Shown one piece after another: positions 12,143 through 27,265 of a stretch of 64,000 nucleotides of DNA. The stretch comes from Lingula anatina. Taxonomy: Eukaryota > Brachiopoda > Lingulata > Lingulida > Lingulidae. The stretch is taken from contig NW_019775626.1 in assembly GCF_001039355.2 (NCBI RefSeq), positions 9,271 to 73,270 of the forward strand, in the 5' to 3' direction. The notes below the pieces were generated by a model. That model was not told the origin of the DNA, made no database searches, and saw only the letters and a program-made list of their open reading frames with translations. The position numbers were made by a program, and so were the translations under genes. How positions within the stretch are numbered: position 1 is the first letter of the stretch; each line of letters starts with the position of its first letter.

Positions 12143-15100
12143 AAGATTACCCAAATGAATTGTTTTTATTCTTGTTTTCCCCCAATGTGAAATGCTTTAC
12201 GAAATCTTCCCACCTCTTCTTTAATTTTTGGTTCAAATCTGCAACATTCGTCTTTCCGTTAGGAAGAACACATCCAGGTTTACTCCGTCCTCTCTGTTTA
12301 ATTCCAGTTTCAGCTGTCATACAGAAATTTCATATTCACCGTATATCGTATTTTTATCTTCAAGTTAGTTATTTAATTCGCCCTCCGAGCTGTGCGTGCA
12401 TATTTGATAATAACAGCACCTATAAATGACAGATATACAAATGATTCTGCCTTCTCCATTTCTGAAACACCCGAACGCTCTCGTTCAACTGACAATTCAA
12501 CGCACAAGTGATGGAACGTTGATGGAACCCTTTGACAGCTTCCTTATCAATCTGTGAAGGCTTAAAGTTCCATTGGGAAACCGCATGGAAAAATCACTGC
12601 TTTGTTTTTATCATTTAATTATCTGGAAAACCCATTACCGCCATCTTCTAATGTAAAACTGCTGCTATAGTGAGATGGCACTTGGTGACACACCAGCAGT
12701 CGTTGACTACAGCGTGTGAGCTAGAGCTCGATCTTTATATAGAGCTTGTCTTGTGACCAACAAGTTTGACCCCCATGACTTATGGGTTCAAACTATTTGC
12801 TCAACATCGAGGGATTTCCGTGTGTTTGGCGGCACATGATATGTAGTTTGTACAGTGTACGTACCCGTTTGAATGGTACTGGTATGCTGTACTCGGTTAA
12901 AGATTTCCAATGTCATATTTTCTATCTGTGTGCTAATTTTCCGAGGCCATTCACCTCTCTCATTTCACGTCTTAAAGACTTTAAATCCCCTCAAATTAAA
13001 GAACCTGGCGCCGATGGTTCCTCCTGAAATGTATGGGAAGACAGGGCGGTCTAAACGACTGACAGTCATTCAAAACTAAGTTATTGAATTAAAAATAGAA
13101 TAAAATATCTTATCCGAATGCAGGGACGGGTCTATGAATGAGTCTATTGCTTTTTTTCTCGAGGAAAGTTCATTTTGAGTACCTTTAACACCAGCAGTCC
13201 TACACATCAGGGTTTGAGCTATATCGCAACTTCATTGAAAACATTCCAAGCACTATACATGTATAACAGGGCCGAGCATCAGCTAAATTTGATAGCGCCA
13301 GCTTTCTATTACCAACAGTCAATCACCCTGGGTTTCATAGGTTTCATAGGAGTTTCATACACTGGAAACAGCAATGAAATGCTGATCGATAAAAGAGATC
13401 AGTTTGAAATGGCCTCTTCAACTCGGGGCTTGGTAAGCAGGCATGCAGACGTTCTTATTCCGTCAAGTACCATTAATAACATACACAGACCTTCACAGAG
13501 TAAAATTCATTTTTCCTGGAAATTTTAGTTATTTCACTTTCCCATCAAGGTATAACCCATTAAACACCATCAAGAAACCGTTGCCGAAGATATGATCGAA
13601 GAAAAAAAGGTTTTGTAATTTAAATCGTGCTGTAGGGAAATTTCGGCTTGATAAAACAAATCCATCGTGCCCGTTTATAATGAAGATCTATGGTATGAAA
13701 TGACAGAAATACAATAATTGAGGCACTGTGTTTTCATTATACGGATAAGAATGAAAATTATTATTATGTCGTGTTGAGTTATACCGAGACGCCATTGAAG
13801 ATCAACCTATTTCAGGAAAATGAAAAAAAAAGTATTTTATAATATTGATGATTCGTTTTACGTACAGAATTTTTTAGCGAAAGTTATCCGTTTCTCAGGA
13901 ATGTGTCATCAATTTTTATCATCATTTTTACAAGAGTTGACTTTTTCCGGACCTTCTCCCCCTCTTCCTCAGAGAGTACAAGGTGAAACTATAAATGATG
14001 ATGACCTCTGACAGCAATTTGGACCATTATTTTTTTATTATTTTTCAAAAGTGAACACCGCCACTCCCCCCCCCTCCCCCCACAGCGTACGATTTGTAGA
14101 CTTGTGAAAGCGTTGATAAAAATGGACGGCCCCTTAGTCTGGCTTGTTTTGCATTCCACCTTCAAATAACTTTAATATGACGCCAGTGTCGGGGTACTAG
14201 TAGGTTGAGGGAGGGGGAGACACAACTAGCATAAATCACTAGCCAAAATGAAGATGGCGCTGTTGAAAAATAAAAAATATATATGTATTGCTTCCAAAAT
14301 AATATGTAAAGTGCTTTTCTCGCATAATGAAAGATGTTCCAGTTAACTGCCATTACTTACATTTTCCACTTGCTCGGCCCTGAAATATGTATAACTAACA
14401 GAGATTGGTCAATGGATGCTATTAATTTAAGATTGATGATATGCGGAAATCGTAATTGTAATAAATTAGATAGATATGATCAAATAAGGTATTATCTACA
14501 GTTAATCTGCTATTTTTCATAATTCATACGAGGACACCGTGAATGAAGCGTAAAATCAAAGATAGAATTTTTGCCGTGAATAATGACCCGTTTACTGATT
14601 AAGTGACCATTTTAGAAAGGCCGAGGGAAGCGGTACAAGGTCATCCCCCCTCCTCCCCCGAATGCATTAGATCCTTTTCTTTTTAAAAGCACATTAATTT
14701 CGATCCGGGCTGTTATACGACTTCACTATTTCCTCCCTACTAACAGGCTTCAAACTTCCGTTGACGCTTCAATTTCTTTTTTCGACGGGTCAATGACATG
14801 TGGCAGTGTACTGCCAACCATGTACCAACATCATGAAATAAATCGACTCATGGTGTTAGTGATTAATTATTCTACGTTATCACACTTTGCCATTAGCCGA
14901 CTTAATTGCTGTCAGGTGCCAAGAGCGTCGGCCATGATAAGATTCTAAGAAATCCACTTAGGTTAAGCATTCTCAAGTGCCATTATTGTCTTTAGTGCAT
15001 GTTGAAGAATGCGTTAATAGCAAGTCATCACAATCAAGATGCCCAGTATATATTCCTTTATATCGATATGTTTATGCCTAAATTATTATTAGAATTAGTT

Positions 15101-16422
15101 GGAAGGTGCTTTCTTATACAATTTTTTTTCTTTTTGTAATTTGGCATCAATGTAATTTAAATTAGACGTTGCGAAATGACGTTCCTGTACATGTTGTGTT
15201 TGAACTCTACCATTTTATCGGCAGCACACTTAGTTACCGTCTGTAAGAATATCATCAATCATAAAGGAAGCCAAAGTAGTCAACGTTATTTCTCTGGGCG
15301 CTCTGCATTTCTCATGTCTAAGATGACCAATTTTGATTACTAGATACAAGGTCCCTTCAGAGTGAAATTGGCATTAGCCGATATAGAAAAGCTTGACAAC
15401 GAACAACAGTCGAAGACAGCGTCTTCCTGTTGATCAATCACTGATACTTCTCTTTAAGGCCCCACACCAGACCGTAAATCGAATAGGTGTCATAAATATT
15501 ATTGTCAAATTGATCACTTTTCTGAACTGCAGCCGTTTATTAATGCAAAAGATTGTATTTTCTCCGTCCTTTGATGGCCCTTATTTGTTCTCGTGACATT
15601 CCGATGCCGCGTTGGTCATTGCGGTGTACGTATACGGACGTGCGCATGCGTACCTGACCGGTCACATGGACACGAGAGCGAGATTTTCCCGTTGCCATAG
15701 GGTTTCGTGCCCGCTTTGAATTTCTGGAACCGTGCACGCTCCCGACTGTGCTCTGTGAACCTCCCACATTCCTAACGTGCGAGTATTTTTGTTTTAAGCA
15801 AAATAACTCCCATTAATTATATTCAAACTTAGTTTTCTTCAATTTTTTTTCAATGGCTCTTTTTTATCATTCCTTGAATCAATTTAAATTACTGTAGATT
15901 AATCTGATCCACGACCAACTTTTCTGATAAAATCTTTCAGGGTTTCTGGGAACCAAGTTCCTTGATGATACTCAGGGCACCAGTGGTGTGCTGTCTGGTT
16001 AAGTCATTTAAGGCTCTCCAGTTGAACGGATATGTTATAGGCCACAACCTTCTGACCATTTAGTGCCGTCGCTACATACCCTTCCGTTTATTTCTTTTAT
16101 CAATAATTCAGCACTCGAAACACGCCGCTATAACAAGGTGATGTTATTACTTTATTAATACTAACATCTTGTAGCTGCAATCTCCTTAATTGCCACAAAG
16201 TAAACCCTGAGTCTCAGAGTTCCATGAACTATACTGTATGTAGTATCTATAGCCAGGTTCACACTCCTGCGCTACGAGCTCAGCTACTGGCCACTAACGG
16301 TCGACAGCAATCGGGTCACTTCGACGGCTTTCGGCACGTAAGCAATGATATATGATCTTGCGAGGACCAATACGCATGAACCGTGTGCTTTTGGCTTAAA
16401 ATGAGGAAGCGCTCGGATGCAA

Positions 16423-16457
<35 letters not shown>

Positions 16458-17660
16458 AATAATAATAATCATAAAAATTTAAAAAAAAAAACATGTTCAA
16501 GTAACTGACTCAATAATAAATAAATGGATAGTCGATTTAATAAACAGTTGATAAAAGAGTTCTTCGACATAATGCTTACAGAATACAGGGCGAAGAATTG
16601 TCTGACACATACACGCGCTGTGTTCATAAAATCATAAAATACACTCGCTTCCTTGTCACGAGTGAATGGAAACATTAATTCAATACAACATTTCAATTAT
16701 TATATTTCACATGCCTTTTCAAAGTTCGAGAATAGCAATCCGGTGCTTGACGAGTGTAATACCAGTGCAACGAGCCACTCTCCCATTCCATTTTAAATGT
16801 GCTTCATAAACGAAAAAAATTAGCTTGGAAACAGGTTTATAAATCGTAATCTTTCCTACGGTTTTCGCCTCGGTGTACCTTGGTACGTGTTTAAGGATAC
16901 GTTTTGAAATCTCAGTGAACATCATAACGTTACTACAGTGTGTATATCTAAAGGTCTAGCGCACATTCTTTGCCTTTATATCCAGGGTACAAACTGTGGT
17001 CTGACGTGGTATGGTGACCTGGATTGTCACTTGTTACCGGAGAATATTCATTTATGACGGGAAAGGAAGTTGACATCCCAAGTGCCTGCAACATGTACAT
17101 GCAACCACTCAAATGCAACATGAAAGCTATACCATAGAATTTCTTTGTCTTAAAGGCACGAAAGGTACCTTGGATCTCTGGGAAGCAAATTTTTATTTTT
17201 CTGGAGATTTCAACGTGTTTTAACAACGGAAACAATACCCAAAAAACCGTTGGCCAAAACAATCTTTTTAAAAGTCTCTGTGTCCGAATTTCCCAATACT
17301 TCAGAAATTCTCCTAATAGAACTAAACACTGGTGCATTTCACTCCTGACAGTGAAAGTTAGGATTTATAGGAGCGCTAGCAAGGCAAGGGTTTATAAATC
17401 TTGATTTACTGGGCGATGTTGGATACAGAATACTCAGGTGATAGGAAGGAAGGGGGTTGCCGAATTTTCGAAGAATTAGAATTATTTTGCAGTAGAATGC
17501 GAAACGCGGTTTGTATGGCTCGTCGTTAACTTACCTTACCTATTGGACTAAAACACGTTTCTATATTATTCTTTTAATTCTGCTTATTCACGATGTAAAC
17601 AGATGACAGGCAAGTGCATATAAAAGACAGATTGACATTTATTATTCGTTAAAAGATTGT

Positions 17661-17691
<31 letters not shown>

Positions 17692-18764
17692 GAGGGGGGG
17701 GGGGGGGGGGGGATTCATCCGTTCCTCAATATTGTGTTTCTCTATTGAGATAAAATGTAATTATCGAGATATGGCGGAAGCCCCTTTATGGCTCTTCTGG
17801 GAAATCAGTGAATAGCGAAGGTCGAGAATCGGACACAAGTAGCCGTACGTGATTATCAGAAAGCTGAAACTGACTTTGAAGTACACAGTGTACATCGGAG
17901 GGAATGCAAGAGGGAAATTAAAATCATCGTTAAACGTGCAGGGCACCTTACTAAAGCTAACATCTCCATCCCCATAATTCCTGACAAACTTAAAAAACGA
18001 ACCGATTACTTTTTTTTTTTTTTTTTTTGGGGGGGGGGGTTGTATAAATATATATCAAGTTTTGCAACTGATTACAGTAAGGCATATTACCTGTATTTTT
18101 GTTTAGTATTTGAATAAAAAATGTGTGGAAAATCCTGACATTCGTTATCGACTTCAGCCCTGCTACAGTCGTGGGGACAACAACACTCGAACGATTATAT
18201 CTGAATTCTTGTGAACTTTGCCACTTATGTTTTATCTGTATTGATTAATAATACGCCTTAGAGATGCCCGGAGAATAGTCATTCCTTTGGCCATTTTTTC
18301 ATAGAGTGTCATATTATTTTATCAGGAGAGTCCGTACCAGTATACACTCTACTGGTATCATGGGTACACCCTTTCCCAAGCTCTCCACAGTTCGCTTAAT
18401 ATTGGTAGGTTAGTTGTAACTAAACTAAAATGTAAGAAGGCCCCATTTATAGGAGAGAGTCTAAACATGCACAGGTGAGAAGCTAGTAGGCCTAAGTTTT
18501 CAATCTCTCAGAGTGCACGAATGCGATAGGTGCGCCGGTCAACGCATTCAACTAGAAAATTTTGATATTTTGGAATTCTTTCCCTTTNNNNNNNNNNNNN
18601 NNNNNNNNNNNNNNNNNNNNNNNNNNNNNNNNNNNNNNNNNNNNNNNNNNNNNNNNNNNNNNNNNNNNNNNNNNNNNNNNNNNNNNNNNNNNNNNNNNNN
18701 NNNNNNNNNNNNNNNNNNNNNNNNNNNNNNNNNNNNNNNNNNNNNNNNNNNNNNNNNNNNNNNN

Positions 18765-18804
<40 letters not shown>

Positions 18805-21087
18805 CCTCCACTACAATTACTTAACCTAGTACACTATACAATACCCATTTTGTGTAAAACAAATCAAAGCATTCATTATAATTCAGTGGGATCGACGGGT
18901 TGAAATCTTTTCTTCCAAAATATATAATTATTAAACATTAAAATATGGTTATATAAGCTGCGTTTGTACCTGTAGTTAGCAGCAATGGTAAAATGGATTT
19001 GTGTTTGTACAAACTCCTGATATATAAACAGCAGGTTACTAAAAAACGTAATTTATCCACATTAGTAGGTCTACACGCCCTACATGCATACATGTACCAT
19101 TACGTCCCTCCTTTAAATGATCTTAAATGACAGCATCTAGACTGACGCGCAGCGTTGGGTAAACATCATTAATCCTGCGAATTCCCATGCCAATACGTCA
19201 CAGTCAGACACCTTAAAATAAATTAAAAAAAAAATTTTCTGCATTCCCATATATGGTATGTTTACAACAAAGTTACTACAAACTGCATGCTTTCAATAAC
19301 CCGGAAGTAAAGTGATATTTGATTCTTTCAATTAGATTAATAATTCTTCTTCTTCTTCAAGAGAATCCATGCCAAATAAAAAGCAATTATTAACACGAAC
19401 GCACGTCAAATTCAAAGGAAAGTGTGTTAAAAAGGGTGCCAAAATAACTGAAATGTGCAAGTACAGTACTTTATCCCTTCCAGCATCACAACTAGGTCAA
19501 AGTTGAGGTCACGCACGGGTCATGTTGGCCTAAATATTTTCCAGCCCAGGTTAAGTCTGACAGTTTGTAGATTCGACCTCACACAAATGTCATCGCGTTA
19601 TTTTTAAATGAATAACAAAAGAATAGATGTTTTGTAGAAGGACGTTGTGCTTTACCCTACGTACATCTTGATCAATATGCAAACTACTTAAATTTGGCGA
19701 GCCTCTCTCGCATCGTTAGCATTCCAAAGTTACCCTATCACGTCGTTTCCTGCGTTGGGATAAAGAGTTCCACATATTTCTTTATATATCTAAGTACAGT
19801 TTCAATAACTAACACACACAAAAATGTTTTGAAACGTATTTTATTGTTTTTAGCATAATTTTCATCTACAGGTTCTACAAAATGTTTAGATTAAAAAACA
19901 TATGACTGAAAACGAATTCCGGAAGTTGCGTAGAAATATTCAGCATCCTGAGTGTTTGGTTGGAGTTAAGCTTCGTCTGTAGGCTCAAGTTTCAGAGGAT
20001 CGGATCTAAAAACTCCTCGGACGTGTAATCTTAGGTAAGGATCAGCACTTCCATTTGCTCGCTTACTACTTATCGTACATTTATGCAGAAAACTGTATCG
20101 TATGCTTAAACGACAGCTTAATTGTAAGTAAAACTTCTGAGAGAGTTAAACTTCGGCAGCCGGCTGTTTTTTTGTTGATATGTCAAATGACAAAAGTCAG
20201 TGTCACCATGAAGTAGCTATTCTAGTCACACTCTCTTTGTTTGAGGTAAACCATTAAAAGCTGTTCAGGTTATTCACAGAATATTAAAATGGTTACTAGT
20301 TGTGTTTTTATTTCTTTTCGTAGATCAACAGTATCACTATATATTTCATTAGATATCGTTCATCATAAATAACAATATTTGCTAGATATTTTTAATACAG
20401 GTACTAAAATTGAGAATAGGGTGTTGGCTGATTTCTCGTTATATACATACATTTAGTATTTTCAGTCCACCCTGTCTGCTTTTTAACCCTATCCCTAGTG
20501 AAATCCAACATAACATCATTTAAACAGGAAAGGGGGACCCAGTGTTGTTGAAATGGTGGCGGTGGTGGTGTGTGTGTGTGTGCGTGCGTCAGCGTGTGTG
20601 CAGAATACAAGCTAAATTCATGTACAACACTGTAATCATACACATTACTAGTACTAGTAGGCAACTGTGTCTTTGTGGCTGTATCCAGCGATATCGAGCA
20701 GCAAATAGTTCTCTTTATTCCAAAATTTTAATGTACTTTGTCTTTGACCTAATCAGGTCAGAAGTAGTCAAAATAAATGAAATATCATGCCTGTTTTATA
20801 ATCAATAAGACATGTTAATTAGCTAATATTACTATTGAGTGCTATAATTCTGATTGAATACTCCACAGGGAGATTGAGCATCAACGCCCAGTCTGTACCA
20901 AAAATGACTAAGAGCCAAAGTAAACTGTGCTAAAACCATGTGTTGTGCAGTGTACTAGTATAAGAACTGAACTTATTTTTACTTTTACTTTATTTATTTA
21001 TTTATTTTTTTTTGTGAAATAAGACCTTGGTCTGTTTGTGAGCTTAATTGTAACTTGACCTACATTTTCTTTGAAACCTTTTTTTAG
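12143..21087. other. Long intergenic stretch, no coding gene seen
   Basis: Lies upstream of both the GPCR (minus) and the zyxin-family gene (plus), so it should contain both promoters, although no clear core promoter is visible. It holds an (AAAT)n run near 16420-16458, a (GA)n plus poly-G run near 17662-17712 and an assembly gap. A 5' non-coding exon of the zyxin-family gene may end at 20034. Confidence 0.65.
18588..18764. other. Assembly gap (177 N)
   Basis: A run of N followed directly by a poly-A tract (18765-18803). Confidence 0.99.
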
Positions 21088-21110
21088 GATTTTAAAAGAA
21101 GCAACTCACC

Positions 21111-22696
21111 ATGACAACCCAGGCACGGCTGATGCGGGAGCTAGGGGTGCCTGACCAAGGGGGTGGAAAGAAGCCAGGGCCCGCCGTGGCACCAAAGCCC
21201 AAGTTTCGAAGTCCTCAAATGTCTCCACAGCCTCAGGAATACAGGGCGCAGCAGTTTCGAACCGGTACTAGTGTGAGGGGTGAGAGAGAAAGATTGTGAT
21301 TGGTTGCCCTTTGTTTTCTGTGAGAAGAGATATATGAAAGAGAAAGAGAGAGAGAGAGAAACCCTGATGCAGATAGTGAAGAATTACTGAATTTGGTCAG
21401 TTTGCCCCCCCTCCCCAAAAAAAAAGTAAAGAAAAAGTCAATTTGAAACTAGAGCTGTGCTCTCTAAATGTGGTGTGTGTGTGTGTGTGTATGTGTGTGT
21501 GTGTGTTTTGAGGTTTCTACAAGCATAGGATAGTGTGTGTACAAATGTGTGCACATGCTGAGTTACGTGTGAACATGCATGTGTGTACTAGTACTTGTGT
21601 GTGCACATACCTCTAATGGTCGTATCGCCTGAAGGCTGCGTTAAAAGAGGTCTTTTACCATGGGCGTGTGTTTGTATGCTATAGTGTGTGCCACCTGTCT
21701 GGGTCTGTGTCTCCACTGTTTATATAAATAACAGTAACATCTGAGGCGTGCTTTGTATGCCAAGTTGACTAAGGTCAGGATTCAGTTTATGCCTGTTTTC
21801 ACTCCTTGACAAAAGCTAGTTTGACAATAGCTGAAACTGTTTATCTCCTGTGTACATGGTGCGGTGGATACAAAAACCGCGGGATTGTCTCAGTTATTTG
21901 AGTAACTCTCACATCAACCACCACAGCAGATGAATGCTGAATGGATCTTTGATTTGATTTGCTTTATAAGAAATATTGCCATGTTTTAGGGTGGTGGTGG
22001 TGTTTTTTTTAATAGTTTAAAAATATGAGTGCACAAGAGTGTCATGCCATCAGTTTATATGCTCATTTCACAAAACTTTTGAGCAAAAACTTGGCTACAG
22101 TTTAAGACTGAAAATTTGGTCAATTTAACTTCATGTTCAATCCATAGATGTCTACTAAGAAGTAGTAGGTGGAAGTCTGAAACATTAGCCATGTCTTCAT
22201 TCTTATAAAACAGGTGCAGTATTTCATTTTTTAAATTATAGTAAACTAGACTACAACTTGCTTATTTAATCTGGATGTGTGGGTCATTGGAGCCTATTTT
22301 GATTGTCATACTGCAGCTTTTTACCAAAGTTTACCAAACCAATGATAAGATTTTAATTAAAATTTTGATTTTTTTTTTCTAGTTTAAAACCAAAATGAAA
22401 AACTTACATTTAATGCAGAAATTTTTGTATGTCACTTCAGGCTTTCTTAGAGTTGAATTCAAGCATCTAACAAAAATCTCACAGTAAAGACCGATTTGGA
22501 GCCAGTTCATTTATGGAAGCCTGTGAACTGGTTCAAAAACTATTTTACGTGTTCACCTAACTAGCATGTCACATCTCAGTGTTGGTGACTCAGCTTGTGG
22601 TTGACCAAGTTCATCTGTCTCTGTGCCGGGTGATGCAGATGTAGTACTAGTAATGCATAAGTACGGTTATTGGTAGCAAATTTCAAACACCCTCTT

Positions 22697-22745
<49 letters not shown>

Positions 22746-24338
22746 GACACACACACTCAGACACACACACAGACACACACACACACCAGACAAAAACAAA
22801 GAGAGACAGAATCATGGATGAAAGGCAAGTAAACAAGAAAAAAAAATTATTTGCCTGCCAGCATCCTACTAGTTTCAACAGTGCTTGGATAGCACAATAT
22901 CAGTGAAATCCAAAATCCCTTGCTATATGGCATGTCAATGCGTACTCTACTTACACTTTCATGGAAATAATACACGAAAAGAATGGTTTTAAGGGCATTT
23001 GGTTCTTTTCTATTAGATAGTCTTATTGAGGGAGAAAGAGAGACATCAAGAAATAAAATGAACATAAAACAAAATTACCCTGTCAGCTTTAGTACTTGGC
23101 AAAGAGCACAAGGACATTTTCATTGCCACTTGGGAATAGAAATTGCCAGACATCTGTCATAATACTCATTAATTTGTTGTATGTCTAGTCTCTGCAGAAT
23201 TTTGAATGCTTTCATGGGTTTTGATTAAGTACTAGAAATGATGGTAAAAGCATGTTCCAATAAGTTCCAGCTTTAAGGTCAACTTTAACCATTTGGCAAT
23301 TTCCCCAAAATTCATATTTTCTATAAAAAAAAAACTAAAATAAAAGTAATTGATGTTGATTGTTCCTTCTGAATATGTTGGCCAGTCATTCAGAACTTAA
23401 ACAGTGTCTAAAAAATGGAATAAACATCCAATCTAAATGATGGGATGGGTCCAGCAGTGAGTTGGGAGTAAAAAAAAAGATGCTTTCTTCTTAAGGAAAA
23501 TTTATTTTGGCGAGTAAATTCAATATGCGGAAACCTTTATAGTTTGAAACTAACTGTAAGAATCTTGCCTTGGAGTGCAGTCCTTCTTAAAAAATATCTT
23601 AACTGCCCCCAGTTCTCATCAGTATACCACAGGCGCCATTCAGATCGAGAAGAGCCAAGTGCTAGCTAGTTCGCAACCTAAATATGGTGGATCTACACAA
23701 AAAGAAGACTGCTTAATCCTGTAATTATCGCTCTGCCTCTCACACGCCTCCCCGCGCGTCGAATCTCACCCATTTAAATTGTGCTGTGATTTAATTACTA
23801 GTACAGTGGCCCTGCAAGGACGACGCATGGGAAGTGGGCCTTAGGATACTGTAATTTAAAGCTTGATAAAAATTTTATCACCCTGGCCTGTTTACACAGG
23901 AGGCATGTATAAACAATCTGTACAAAGTGAAAGTGATTAGAAATGTCTATTTATAAATATATATAGAGGGTGGGTATAAACAGTCTGTACATGTATGGTA
24001 TAAGTTGGGCCAGCCCAACTTGAGTAGAAATGGGCCTCACGTAGATGTTTTAAAGCTCAAGAAAACAGACAGGAGGAGACAACCAGACACATCTAAATTG
24101 ATTTCTTTTTGTCATGCATCCTTGTGTGACAGAACACTTCAGTGGTGGAGAAAAGAGTAACAAAGGAGGCATCCTTCTTGTTTAATGGTCTCAAATGTTG
24201 ACCTCTCACCCGAATAGTAGTTTGTACTTATGTGTGGAAGGGTGATGAATAGAGATATATAAGACAGAATGAAGAATGATTAATGGCCAATTTGGAAGAT
24301 AGGAGGATTGGAGTGGGTGGCGGTTGGAATGGAGGACG

Positions 24339-24370
<32 letters not shown>

Positions 24371-25746
24371 GTTGCACACATGCAGGCGAGTAAAGAGTGG
24401 GAGGGTTAAAAAACAGAGAGAGAGAGAGAGACTTCTAGGGAGAAGGGACAGAAAACCATTTATGACATTTTAATTCTAGGTTTGGCATTTAAAGTACAAT
24501 GATGTAATACCATAAATAACAAATAGATTTTTTATGTTAGTAGTGACTAGTTGTACGGACTTGAATTTGGGTTCTGGGGAAAAACATAAATTGATAATTG
24601 TACTTCACATCAGGATTAGAAAACAGTACAGCAGAATTAGAGCTCTCGTCAGAAAAAGTCAGGCTGCAGCAGTTTACAACATCCCTCTGATCTGAAACAT
24701 TTGTTAGTAGGGTTGGAGGAGGGTTAATTTTTTATGATTTCCACACGTTCTTGTTATGATTTGATGAAATACAGGTCTGACAGAAACTGGCATTTCATTG
24801 GAAACATGATGAATGTATGGTGTACATATTTTTCAAACTGATAACTTCTGTATATATTATTGCATTTAACTCCAAGTTTTAGTGTGGATTCGTATATTTG
24901 TATGGTGTAATTGCACACACGGTTTATGTATAATCTGTTGATAGTGTGTACATTTCAGTATAGCTTCTTTGGGCATTGTCATGCACAAGCTTTTTTTAGT
25001 CCCAACTTATAATTGAATTGTAAAAATTGTCAGAAAGCAGTTAAGAAATCAGTAGACTACAAATTTATGAGAAATTTCATTTGATTTTTACTGGTCCCAC
25101 AAACTTTCCTTTTGTCTTAGTCTTTCACCCCCTGTCATTTTTTTAGTCACTTGCAATGGAGATAAATCTATCTCAGTTTCACTTGTGACAGTAAAAATAA
25201 GAAATTTGGAACCTGAAAATCATGTTCATAATGGTTCATATATCAGTTTTTTTCAGTCAGCAGTTCCACTTAGGGTATTCATTCAGTTGGTTATTGAGGA
25301 GAAATGGCTTTAATTTCTAGGAAAAGTCAATTTTTTATATGGAGGTTTATTCCACATTGTATGTATGCCCTTTGAGTTTTGACTTAAAAGTAAAAGACCT
25401 GGTTTTGACGTAAGTTCCCTATGTGAAAACAGGCCCAGATTAGTACAGGGGTTAAGGGTGCCTGGTTCAGTCGTGTGCACAAGGTGTTTCTTTTTACAGC
25501 ACCTGGGCCATTTCTTGTCAGTGATGCCCACATTATTGTGCACATAATATTTGCTTACACTTAAGTACTGAGTACTGCTCTCTTTTTTGGAAAAAAATGA
25601 AAAGTAATTAATGTACTAGTACTACTGAAACAGTTGTGTAAATCAGATATGACTTTGGGACATCCCATGTGCATACTAGCATAGTGTACTTTGAAGTGTG
25701 TGCTTGTGTGTGCATTTGTGTGTGTGTGCATGTATGTGTGCGTGAA

Positions 25747-25778
<32 letters not shown>

Positions 25779-27228
25779 TGTGTGTGCATTTGCATGTGTG
25801 TGCATTTGCGTGTGTGTGTGTGTGCTTGCATATTTATGTAATTGAAATGTAGTCTTCAGTTTATGCATGCATGGATGTATTACTTTGATTTCTTGACAGT
25901 TTTTGTGTAAAATGTGTAAGAGATATTTTAATATCAGTTTGTTTTAATTTAAGGTTTGCTTTGTGTGAATTTGTTACTGATTACTAGTAATTGTAAAGCT
26001 TGAAAAAAGCATGGTTGTTGTATGTATGAATCATGACTTTTTACGTATTTTCCAAGACCTTGTTTTTATGAGATTTTCAAAATAACTGTTTTTTTACCAA
26101 TCCGTGTGTTATGTTTGTTTTTGTTTTATGCTTGTTTTCCCCTTTCTCAGCATCTTACCAATACCAAGATGAGTTTCCCCCGCCTCCTCCCCCTCAGACC
26201 AACTTCTCCAGTCCGCAGCCGTTCTACAGACGTTACGAAACCACACCGCAGGATGATTTTCCTCCCCCGCCCCCTGTCGTACAGGATTACGGTGGAACAG
26301 AGAGCGTGAATGACACGAAGAAACCTTACGAAGCGCATGCAGTGCCTCAACCTGCTTCGTATCAGCAGACGACGACAACACGTCCTACGTACACCGCATC
26401 TAGCACATACGCAGGTGTGACAAATGAGTCTTTTCTTGATTTTATATTGCTTGAAAATTATTTTTGTTGATTTTAAAGGATTGATTGAGATGCCGAACAG
26501 CCTTTTAGAAGATATTTTCATTGTTTATATTGCATGTTTGCCAATGTGCATTGTTTGTTGTCAGGTTGAATAAGCAATTAAATTTTTTTCCTTGTGAATC
26601 TTCCCTCCTAATATTTAAAGTAAAATGATTTATTTTGACACTGTGTTGAAGGGCGATTTATACTGCTTTCTGTCTTGAACTGATTTCAGCTTATACATGC
26701 ATTTGTATATGTGATTTTTATCTGTCTGGTTTTAAAGGGCAAGTCTTGCAGTTTCAGTTTGTACATCTTGCTAAGAATTATGAATTTTGAATGCACGGCG
26801 TACATAATTACATGTTGCATGGCTTTGCAGTGGTTGTGGTGATACAAAGCTCATGTCTCTGTGTGGGAATTAGCTTATAAATCCTTGTATTTCTTGTGCC
26901 CTCTCCATCTGTTCCTCTCTCTCCAATATGGCGTGCTTGATTAGATAAATTAAGGGGAGGGAGGGGGTCTCCTTTTTAGCAGCCTCACATGCTATGACTG
27001 GCCTAAGGGGGATTGAGGGGTTCTCTTCACTTTTTAAGATTCTCAGATTATATGTTTGGTTTATGGAAATCACCATATAGTATTTTGGTATCACATTCAT
27101 TGTAAAGATTTTTTTCTGTGTTTATCTACAGGAGCAGCAGGCCCAGTTTTAGATGGCAGAAGTCCTTTCAGCTCTGGGTCTGTGTCCCCCAGTTACCCTG
27201 CTTCCTCCTACAGCTCATATAGGTACGA

Positions 27229-27265
<37 letters not shown>

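Noticed and set aside
12046-12429. 127-residue + strand frame near the GPCR start
   Set aside because: Antisense to GPCR exon 1 and mostly Phe from a poly-T tract.
22576-22906. Open frames on both strands with Val/Cys or Thr/His runs
   Set aside because: Translations of the (AC)n microsatellite.
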